From NCBI GenBank assembly GCA_000747625.2, contig JQDQ01000241.1, positions 1 through 48,178 on the forward strand: a DNA stretch of 48,178 nt, read 5' to 3'. Position 1 is the first letter of the stretch, and every line of letters begins with the position of its first letter. Shown here in pieces: positions 41,778-48,178 of this stretch. The position numbers and the translations under genes are program-made. The notes under the pieces are model-generated. The model was not told the origin of the DNA and did not search any database. It saw only the letters and a program-made list of their open reading frames with translations. The stretch is from Smithella sp. SCADC (GTDB taxonomy: Bacteria > Desulfobacterota > Syntrophia > Syntrophales > Smithellaceae).

Positions 41778-42981
41778 TGACATAATATTATTATTTCCCA
41801 ACACAATATGTATTGAGGAACTAGAAAAAATACCGGCAACCCAACCATTTTCCAATGATGTCGTTGAATTTTTAAATGCTCTGTCTCAAGAACTCAGCAA
41901 AGATCCCAAAATTCGGAATTATCCCGATGTGGCAACCTTTGCTTTCTTTTGCCGCAAAGCTAATATTCTGCAAATAAAAAAACGATATGTTAGTGAAGAA
42001 ACCATTCGGTTGGGACGCGGCATTGTATTTCATGTTACGCCATCAAACGTGCCGGTCAATTTCGCATACTCGCTGTTGTGTGGCATCCTGTCGGGCAATG
42101 TAAATATAGTCAGAGTTCCGTCAAAAGATTTTGAACAGGTCACTATAATCTGCAATGCCATTACTAGGATTGCCAGCAATACTGTTTACCAAAATTGTGC
42201 CAACCGAATAGTCATAGTGAAATATGACAGAAACAGTTCGGCAACCTCATTATTTTCTTCATTTTGTGATGTCCGTGTTATTTGGGGAGGTGATGAAACG
42301 ATTGCACAAATCAGAAAAAGCAGCATTCCCGCCCGATCTTTTGATGTAACATTCGCCGATCGTTATTCGCTATGCATAATAAATGCTGATCAATACATTA
42401 AGGAACAAAATCATGAAGCCGTAGCTTTAGGATTTTACAATGACACGTATTTATTTGATCAAAACGCATGTACCTCGCCACATTTAGTAGTCTGGCTGGG
42501 TACAAAAGAAATTGTTTATAAGGCAAAAAAAGTTTTTTGGAATAAATTACATAATATTGTAAAACAAAAATATGGCCCTATACAACCAATTATCGTAGTT
42601 GATAAACTTACGGCTCTTTATAATCAAGCTGTAAACTCTGACGGTGTTCATAAAACCACCTCTAACGACAATCTTTTGTGGCTTGTTGATATTGATATAT
42701 TATCTCCTCAAATAGAAGACTTTCGCTGTTCGAGTGGATATTTTTCGGAATATCATGCGAACTCGTTATTGGAAGTAGCTACCATAATCAATCGTAAATA
42801 TCAAACTTTGGCTTATTATGGTTTCAATAAAATGGAACTATCAAATTTTGTTAAAAACAACAACCTGCCTGGAATTGACCGAATCGTCCCCATTGGAAGA
42901 ACAACAGATTTTTCTGTTATCTGGGATGGTTTTGATTTAATCAGAACATTGACTAGGTGTTGCAACATAATTGCGAAATAA
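41761..42981 (+). CDS. LuxC-like acyl-CoA/acyl-protein reductase
   Basis: From ATG 41761 (a GTG at 41749 would add four residues and lies only two bases after an AGAGG) the protein has 406 residues. It shows GRGIVFHVTPSNVPVNFAYSL, the NADPH-region LSGNVNIVRVPSKDFEQV, and the catalytic Cys in FDQNACTSPHLVVW (C241 in the 410-residue numbering). It reduces an enzyme-bound acyl group to an aldehyde with NADPH. With the adjacent LuxE-like protein it should form a fatty acid reductase. The resulting aldehyde might be the acceptor of the split transketolase, which is inference. Confidence 0.9.
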   Translation: MRKSFDDIILLFPNTICIEELEKIPATQPFSNDVVEFLNALSQELSKDPKIRNYPDVATFAFFCRKANILQIKKRYVSEETIRLGRGIVFHVTPSNVPVNFAYSLLCGILSGNVNIVRVPSKDFEQVTIICNAITRIASNTVYQNCANRIVIVKYDRNSSATSLFSSFCDVRVIWGGDETIAQIRKSSIPARSFDVTFADRYSLCIINADQYIKEQNHEAVALGFYNDTYLFDQNACTSPHLVVWLGTKEIVYKAKKVFWNKLHNIVKQKYGPIQPIIVVDKLTALYNQAVNSDGVHKTTSNDNLLWLVDIDILSPQIEDFRCSSGYFSEYHANSLLEVATIINRKYQTLAYYGFNKMELSNFVKNNNLPGIDRIVPIGRTTDFSVIWDGFDLIRTLTRCCNIIAK

Positions 42982-43019
42982 ATAAGCAAGTCAAGGAAAG
43001 TTGGAAAAAAGGTTTGATT

Positions 43020-43997
43020 GTGAGAAGTTCTCGTCTTATGAAACATCTTTCGCAGAAGATCAAGTATAAAAAACTTTTAAGCATGACCGTAAGTGCAGTC
43101 ATCTTTTTCCTTTGTGCATATTATGTCATCAACAATTTTCAGTGGAGTGCTGTTTTTCAACTTCTGAAACAGGTGGATTTAAAATTGTTTTTGGGAGCGA
43201 GCGCAGGAACGATAATATTTTATTGGTTGATTCGAACCATGCGCTGGTCTGTTCTTTTGAAGGCTGCTGGCATTCATGTCGATTTTTACCGTCTGTATCT
43301 GGTAGGAGTTATATCAATGGCCTTTGCCATTGTTACACCTTTTCAGTCCGGTGAGGCCGTAAAGGTCGAATTGTTGAAAAAGATTGGCGCCTTGGACAGA
43401 ATTCCCGGTTACGGTATATTTATGACGGAGAGGATTCTCGATTTAATTATCGTTTTGCTGATGGCATTAATCTGTTTGTTATTCGGTGTTGTAAAATATC
43501 TGGACAGGTGGACAATGTTTGCCGCAGTAGCGCTGATTTTGATTTGTATTACTGTTTTTTTTCTGATAATCCGGCGTACATCACCGGGCAACGCCGTGGG
43601 ACGTTTTTTTCAACCATTTAATCAATGCGTGAAAAACGGTAGGGTTCTGACAATAGTGGTTTCCCTGACAATCGTGAGTTGGCTTATTATTATTCTCGGT
43701 TGGTACGCTAGTTTGCGCAGTATTGCCATTTTAATTAATTTTCCGGAAATGGTCGCACTGACTACCATTACCACCTTGATCAGCATTTTGAGTTTGATCC
43801 CCGGCGCTCTTGGCATAAGTGAGGTCAGTATTTCCTCTTTTCTTGTTTATTTCCAGCAGGATATTCCTCTTGCTCAGACGGGTGCTTTGATAATTAGGCT
43901 TTATGGTGTTATGGCTTTAATCTTAGGATTTATTCACCTTCTCCCATTTTGGAAGTTGATCCGTGCCGGGAAACAAATGCCTGCTAACGTTGATTGA
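43020..43997 (+). CDS. Flippase-like membrane protein (YbhN / LPG-synthase transmembrane family)
   Basis: A GTG at 43020 has AAGG seven bases upstream and lies clear of the previous stop, so I prefer it to the GTG at 42957. The protein has about eight helices (the first near LLSMTVSAVIFFLCAYYVI), and family motifs such as FQSGEAVKVELLKKIG, ILDLIIVLLMA, and the LSLIPGALGISEVSISSFL segment. The family is proposed to move lipid-linked sugars or lysyl-lipids across the membrane. As the last gene of the operon with a polyprenyl-phosphate glycosyltransferase, it is a plausible flippase for the product. Function is inferred from family and context. Confidence 0.82.
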   Translation: MRSSRLMKHLSQKIKYKKLLSMTVSAVIFFLCAYYVINNFQWSAVFQLLKQVDLKLFLGASAGTIIFYWLIRTMRWSVLLKAAGIHVDFYRLYLVGVISMAFAIVTPFQSGEAVKVELLKKIGALDRIPGYGIFMTERILDLIIVLLMALICLLFGVVKYLDRWTMFAAVALILICITVFFLIIRRTSPGNAVGRFFQPFNQCVKNGRVLTIVVSLTIVSWLIIILGWYASLRSIAILINFPEMVALTTITTLISILSLIPGALGISEVSISSFLVYFQQDIPLAQTGALIIRLYGVMALILGFIHLLPFWKLIRAGKQMPANVD

Positions 43998-44024
43998 TAA
44001 AATGTATAGAATATGAAACTCACA

Positions 44025-44115
44025 TGACGGAGTTCCGTCACAAAGGGGGATGAAAATGTTGTCCAAGAAGAAGGACCACCATAAATCAATAAGTTACGAG
44101 CGCATTTTCAGATGA
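44025..44115 (+). other. Hairpin plus 21-codon micro-ORF before the methyltransferase
   Basis: The 143-base gap between the flippase-like gene and the methyltransferase holds the dyad TGACGGA-GT-TCCGTCA (44025-44040) and a short frame, 44050-44115, beginning MKMLSKKKDHHKSISYERIF directly behind AAAGGGGG. It is basic and too short for a confident call. It could be a leader, a remnant gene end or chance. Confidence 0.3.
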
Positions 44116-44141
44116 AATTTTGTTAATAATGAGGTTTATTG

Positions 44142-45017
44142 ATGAAGGTATGCCCCGGTTGTAACAGTGAATTGCTTAATGATTCATCATGCGGATGTTG
44201 TGGCTTTACCGCGAAAATGATTGATGGATTCTTAGCATTTGCTCCTGGACTTGCCACGAATAACGATAATTTTGACGCTACCGCTCACGCAAGGTTATTT
44301 CAACAGGAAAGCAACTGTTTTTGGTTTCCGGAACGAAACAAATTAATAATCTGGGCAATGAATAAATATTTTCCCAACACGGAATCGTTGTTGGAGATAG
44401 GCTGTGGAACGGGTTATGTTCTTAGCGGATTGTCTTCAGCCTTTCCCGAAAAGAAGTATACCGGAGCCGATATATTTACAAGCGGTCTTAACTTTGCAGC
44501 CTCAAGAGTGCCGCAGGCAAATTTTATACAAATGGATGCGCGCCACATCCCCTTCAATAATGAATTCGATGTAGTTGGTGCCTTCGATATGATCGAGCAT
44601 GTAGAAGAAGATGAGCAGGTGCTAAGCCAGATGTATAAGGCTGTGCGGCATGGAGGGGGAATAATCGCCACCGTACCCCAGCATAAGTGGTTATGGAGTG
44701 CGGTAGATGATTACGGATTTCATAAAAGAAGATATACCCGCGCTATGTTTGGCGAAAAAATAACAAAGAGTGGATTTGAAGTTGTTAAGATCACATCATT
44801 CATGAGCTTTTTGTTACCGATTATTGTCTTACGGAGGGGGCGTTACCTGTTTTACTCAAAGGAAACAATAGAAGAAACTACCAAGGAAGAGATAAAGATC
44901 AATCCTGTTTTGAATTATTTATTTAGCTTAATATGTATGGTTGAGACGCGAATGATTAAAGCGGGAGTTCCTTTTCCCGCCGGTGGTTCGCTATTATGTA
45001 TAGCAAAGAAAAGGTAG
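44142..45017 (+). CDS. Class I SAM methyltransferase with N-terminal zinc ribbon
   Basis: I chose ATG 44142 because GAGG lies seven bases upstream (TTG 44139 is the other option). The protein starts MKVCPGCNSELL.. with paired Cys (C4, C7, C17, C20), a small zinc-ribbon. The Rossmann methyltransferase follows, with motif I LLEIGCGTGYVLS (84-96), GADIFTSGL and FDVVGAFDMIEHVEEDE. Its C-terminal helical tail ends PFPAGGSLLCIAKKR. Such proteins are common beside glycan genes and often methylate sugars or lipid carriers. The substrate is unknown. The aminotransferase starts 5 bases after its stop. Confidence 0.88.
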   Translation: MKVCPGCNSELLNDSSCGCCGFTAKMIDGFLAFAPGLATNNDNFDATAHARLFQQESNCFWFPERNKLIIWAMNKYFPNTESLLEIGCGTGYVLSGLSSAFPEKKYTGADIFTSGLNFAASRVPQANFIQMDARHIPFNNEFDVVGAFDMIEHVEEDEQVLSQMYKAVRHGGGIIATVPQHKWLWSAVDDYGFHKRRYTRAMFGEKITKSGFEVVKITSFMSFLLPIIVLRRGRYLFYSKETIEETTKEEIKINPVLNYLFSLICMVETRMIKAGVPFPAGGSLLCIAKKR

Positions 45018-45022
45018 GATAT

Positions 45023-46174
45023 ATGAAGAATAAAATAAAGATTCCCTTCAATAAGCCATTTATTGCCGGCAAAGAACTCTTCTACATTGCCCAGGCAGTT
45101 ATTGAAAATCACCATACCGCCGGTGATGGTCCCTTCACGAAAAAATGCCAGGCATGGCTGGAGGAACACCTGGGATGCCGTAAAGTGTTACTGACACATT
45201 CCTGCACGGCGGCTTTGGAAATGGCGGCAATTTTGGCGAATATACAGCCCGGTGATGAAATTATCATGCCTTCATATACATTTGTTTCAACGGCCAACGC
45301 TTTTGCGTTACGGGGAGGAGTGCCGGTGTTTATAGATATTCGCCCCGACACTCTTAACATCAATGAAAATCTAATTGAAAAAGCCATCACGCCTCACACT
45401 AAAGCCATCCTGCCGGTTCATTACGCCGGTGTCTCCTGTGAAATGGATGCTATCATGGATATAGCAATGAGACATAATCTTTTTGTGATTGAAGATGCCG
45501 CGCAAGGAATCATGTCCACATACAAAGGAAATCAACTGGGAACAATTGGACATTTCGGTGCTTGTTCATTTCATGAAACGAAAAACATCATTTCGGGAGA
45601 GGGTGGAGCGCTGCTTATTAATGACGACAAATTTATTGAGCGAGCCGAAATTATACGCGAAAAAGGGACCAATCGTAGTCAATTTTTCCGCGGACAAGTA
45701 GACAAATACACATGGGTTGATATCGGATCTTCATATCTTCCCAGTGATATTATCGCCGCATTTCTCTATGCCCAGATGGAAAACGCCGATCAGATTATAG
45801 CCAAACGGAATTTGATTTATGATCTTTATATGAAAGGCTTGCAGCCACTGGCTGATAAAGGCTGCCTCCAACTTCCGTTCATTCTTGATGATTGTTGCAG
45901 CAATGGTCACATGTTCTATATCATAACCCGATCTTTGGAAGAAAGAACAAAACTTACTGAGTTCTTAAAGGAACGCGGTATTATGGCTGTGTTTCATTAC
46001 GTACCCCTCCACAGTTCCCCTGCGGGAAAGTTGTATGGCCGGGCGTATGGAACTTTAGATGTTACCAAGAGAGTAAGCGACTGCCTATTGCGCCTGCCAC
46101 TTTACTATGAAATGACGAACAACGACGTACATTCTGTAACGAAGTCTATCAAGGAGTTTTATGAACATTCCTGA
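45023..46174 (+). CDS. Sugar aminotransferase, DegT/DnrJ/EryC1/StrS family (WecE-like)
   Basis: From ATG 45023 (AGGTAGG upstream) the protein has 383 residues and begins MKNKIKIPFNKPFI, the typical WecE opening. PLP residues are clear: D158 in EDAAQG, catalytic K187 in SFHETKNIISGEGGAL, and THSCTAALEMA near 58-68. WecE converts dTDP-4-keto-6-deoxyglucose to dTDP-4-amino-4,6-dideoxygalactose. The WecD-like GNAT at 35731 could acylate the new amino group. No rmlA/rmlB genes are in the window, so the substrate must come from elsewhere. The longer frame start at 44996 overlaps the methyltransferase and is less likely. Confidence 0.92.
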   Translation: MKNKIKIPFNKPFIAGKELFYIAQAVIENHHTAGDGPFTKKCQAWLEEHLGCRKVLLTHSCTAALEMAAILANIQPGDEIIMPSYTFVSTANAFALRGGVPVFIDIRPDTLNINENLIEKAITPHTKAILPVHYAGVSCEMDAIMDIAMRHNLFVIEDAAQGIMSTYKGNQLGTIGHFGACSFHETKNIISGEGGALLINDDKFIERAEIIREKGTNRSQFFRGQVDKYTWVDIGSSYLPSDIIAAFLYAQMENADQIIAKRNLIYDLYMKGLQPLADKGCLQLPFILDDCCSNGHMFYIITRSLEERTKLTEFLKERGIMAVFHYVPLHSSPAGKLYGRAYGTLDVTKRVSDCLLRLPLYYEMTNNDVHSVTKSIKEFYEHS

Positions 46175-46279
46175 GTGGAACCAATCTGATATGATAGTGT
46201 ATATTTAATCGCCAGATTAATAATGACAAATCCGGCAGCACTTTGATATTTATTCATTAATAAAAAAGGGATGATGCTA

Positions 46280-48178
46280 ATGAGCGAAAGTAAAGAAGAC
46301 GCAGACATAACCATTCAATCAGTCACTGACCAAATTAATACTCAGAATAATCGTCCATCAATGTTACCTACTTTCTCCGCCTTTTCTGAAAAACTAGCTT
46401 CTTTCCGTTATCTGAAATGGATAATAATAATACTCCTGCCTGTCTTAATTCTGCTGAGAAATCCCGTGGAACAATTAGATACCGACCTATGGTGGCAAAT
46501 GGCGCTTGGTAAATATTATATTACTCACCATACCCTTATCGCGGATCATTCGATCTTTTCCTGGACACCGACAGACCCGACCTGGATTTATAACACTTGC
46601 CTGGGAAGTATCGTTTTTTATCTGGGTTACAGCCTCATGGGAGGGTTTGGCTTATGGATCATTCAGTGGCTCATATTCATTGGCGTTTTTGTTTCATTTT
46701 ATCTTTTTCTCCGCCTGATTGGTCAGAGACTCGATATAACAAGCGTTACCATCATTGCCGCGATTGGTATGGTCTGTTCCCTCGCCTGCAGCATGTACAA
46801 GCCCGAATTATTTTCAGCCCTTTTGTTTTGCTGGACGGTATTTATCTTTTTTTATGTCAAGTTGACCCGCCAAACACTTACTTTTTATATTTATCCCTTT
46901 CTTTTTGCCCTCTGGGTCAATTTACACGGCGCCTTCATCTTTGGACTCATCTTTCTAGTTCTAGTCTTTACAGGTGAACTTTTAAACAGAATTTTCTTTT
47001 CCAAAGAATCATTTACCACCAAAGATTTGACCCATCTGGGAATCGTGTGTGTTCTTTCTTTTGCCGCCACTGTGCTGAATCCTTATGGCATTGATTATCT
47101 GTTGAGCACATATAATGGACTGACTTCCGATGCTTATATGAGCCTAATCAACAAATATATCCTGGCCTATTTGAGTCTATGGGCATACTTGAAGGATATC
47201 AATGTTTCCTCTTTCAGATTGGGACAAACTGCCTGGATCATGACCATAATGATGTTTTTTTGGGGCTGCCTTTTCCTCTATGAATTAATCAAAAAGAGAT
47301 CCTGCGATTTTGCATTGCTTTTCGTCAATGTCGCCTTATACTGGAAAGGCATGGAAACAAGCCGGGCATCTTACTTCTTTCCTCTCGCCTTTTTTTTCTC
47401 ATTCTTTTACCTGCTTCATCGGTTAAAATTAAAAAACGTTCTCGGCAAGGCAACCATCCTATCGTTGCTTGTTTTCTTTTTCTTTTTTGCAAGCACCTCT
47501 TATTTAACTGTCAGATACGGTGCTGGAAGCAAATGGTTCGGCATGGGCATTGATAGCTTTGTCCCTGTAAAGGAAGTGGCTTTCCTGAAAAAATATCATC
47601 CGGAAGGACCGATCTTTAATGATTATGTTATCGGCGGTTACCTGATGTGGGATCTCTATCCTGACTACAAGGTTTTTATAGATCCCCGTTGCAGCCCATT
47701 CAGGAAACAGACGTTCCCCGACTACATGGCCTTTACCAACGTCCGTGTAACCGGCAAAGATATTCAGCGTTTCAGAGAAAAGTATCCGTTCAAGATTGCG
47801 ATACTCCATTATCGGCAACTCATTTTGATCTATGATTTCCTGCAAGCGGGAGGAGAGTGGAGACTTTTGTACTTTGGCCAGAACGCTGCTATCCTGATGC
47901 ATAAATCATTACTTCCCACCATCTCGCCGGAAATGGGCTCTGTTGATCTTAGTCCTGTACGCTTCAGGAAGGTTACAAATCCACAAGTTCTTCTTAATAT
48001 TTTTCATTTTTATATTAATGTGAACCCTAACGCCGCTCGATTTATCTACGATATCTATAAAATTAACGTCAGCGATTATTACAAATTTAAAAAAGAGCAC
48101 CTGCAAGGAATGGATCTTGCGATTCGGTTGAAGGAGAGTGAAGCTAAAGCCAGGAAAAAAGGTTCTACGTTAGTGACT
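46280..48178 (+). CDS. Large multi-pass membrane protein with C-terminal soluble domain (runs off the window)
   Basis: An open frame of 633 codons runs to the last base without a stop. ATG 46280 has GGG nine bases upstream; two upstream in-frame ATGs (46271, 46274) sit directly on the ribosome site. The N-terminal region holds an initial helix and the motif LDTDLWWQMALGKYY..HSIFSWTPTDPTWIYN, found in large glycosyltransferase-like membrane proteins. Roughly nine to ten helices follow (about 110-415), then a soluble domain with EGPIFNDYVIGGYLMWDLYPDYKVFIDPR. I do not recognise a specific activity; a lipid-linked-sugar transferase is one possibility. It is the intact version of the deleted paralogue at 25952. 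Confidence 0.88.
   Translation, partial: MSESKEDADITIQSVTDQINTQNNRPSMLPTFSAFSEKLASFRYLKWIIIILLPVLILLRNPVEQLDTDLWWQMALGKYYITHHTLIADHSIFSWTPTDPTWIYNTCLGSIVFYLGYSLMGGFGLWIIQWLIFIGVFVSFYLFLRLIGQRLDITSVTIIAAIGMVCSLACSMYKPELFSALLFCWTVFIFFYVKLTRQTLTFYIYPFLFALWVNLHGAFIFGLIFLVLVFTGELLNRIFFSKESFTTKDLTHLGIVCVLSFAATVLNPYGIDYLLSTYNGLTSDAYMSLINKYILAYLSLWAYLKDINVSSFRLGQTAWIMTIMMFFWGCLFLYELIKKRSCDFALLFVNVALYWKGMETSRASYFFPLAFFFSFFYLLHRLKLKNVLGKATILSLLVFFFFFASTSYLTVRYGAGSKWFGMGIDSFVPVKEVAFLKKYHPEGPIFNDYVIGGYLMWDLYPDYKVFIDPRCSPFRKQTFPDYMAFTNVRVTGKDIQRFREKYPFKIAILHYRQLILIYDFLQAGGEWRLLYFGQNAAILMHKSLLPTISPEMGSVDLSPVRFRKVTNPQVLLNIFHFYINVNPNAARFIYDIYKINVSDYYKFKKEHLQGMDLAIRLKESEAKARKKGSTLVT

Noticed and set aside
40698-42981. 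A bioluminescence (lux) operon
   Set aside because: LuxC- and LuxE-like genes are present, but luxA, luxB and luxD are absent; the neighbours are glycan and acyl-carrier genes.
46506-46977. Short open frames inside the gene at 46280
   Set aside because: They are shadows in other frames of the large membrane protein gene, which is open to the window end.

Overview
The window looks like a chromosomal segment of a Gram-negative, probably anaerobic Desulfobacterota/Syntrophales-like (delta-proteobacterial) bacterium. This is inferred from gene content: an NtrC-type two-component pair with a sigma-54 type promoter, FadL-type and other outer-membrane barrels, a PilZ protein, a fused AroD-AroE, and the rpmH-rnpA-yidD-yidC-jag-mnmE block. 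I cannot name the species from the sequence alone.

Layout. (1) 1-934: two overlapping, AT-rich, unrecognised minus-strand genes, the first cut by the window edge. (2) 1162-8425: a membrane-energetics and signalling block. A small membrane protein, a Cache/PAS histidine kinase and an NtrC-family regulator run leftward. Divergent from them, behind a well-spaced -24/-12 promoter, lie a solitary F0 c-subunit homologue with a signal peptide and a Cache sensor lacking any output domain, then a two-helix small protein and an AtpZ/AtpI-like protein. No other ATP synthase subunit is present. (3) 8475-13809: the RNase P RNA gene (minus) lies back to back with rpmH-rnpA-yidD-yidC-jag-mnmE (plus), so both RNase P components fire from one intergenic region. 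(4) 14388-15917: an HDAC-fold deacetylase and an NRDE/TANGO2-type protein. (5) 16129-25775, all leftward: a complete aromatic amino acid operon, aroF-aroB-pheA-aroDE-aroA-aroK, a 269-bp repeat-filled gap, then aroC-tyrA and an overlapping sirtuin. It is preceded by a sigma-70-like promoter, a 32-codon leader peptide with eight aromatic residues among nine, and two tandem terminator-like hairpins: a transcription attenuator. (6) 25952-32943: an internally deleted membrane-protein paralogue, two outer-membrane proteins, a membrane metallophosphoesterase, tRNA-Thr(CGT), a PilZ protein and a MITE-like element. (7) 32944-48178: an accessory, AT-richer region with a B12-binding radical SAM protein (minus) and then a tightly packed plus-strand operon: polyprenyl-phosphate-type glycosyltransferase, GNAT acyltransferase, acyl carrier protein, SDR, split transketolase, AMP-ligase, LuxE-like and LuxC-like acyl reductase proteins, a flippase-like membrane protein. 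A methyltransferase, a WecE-type sugar aminotransferase and a large membrane protein running off the right edge follow.

The strongest candidates for something undescribed are the LuxC/LuxE-ACP-transketolase-GNAT glycan operon (34.8-44.0 kb), the YYYWFYTYF leader attenuator of the all-in-one shikimate operon, and the sigma-54-controlled orphan c-subunit/Cache module. All assignments come from reading motifs and gene order; no database search was possible.
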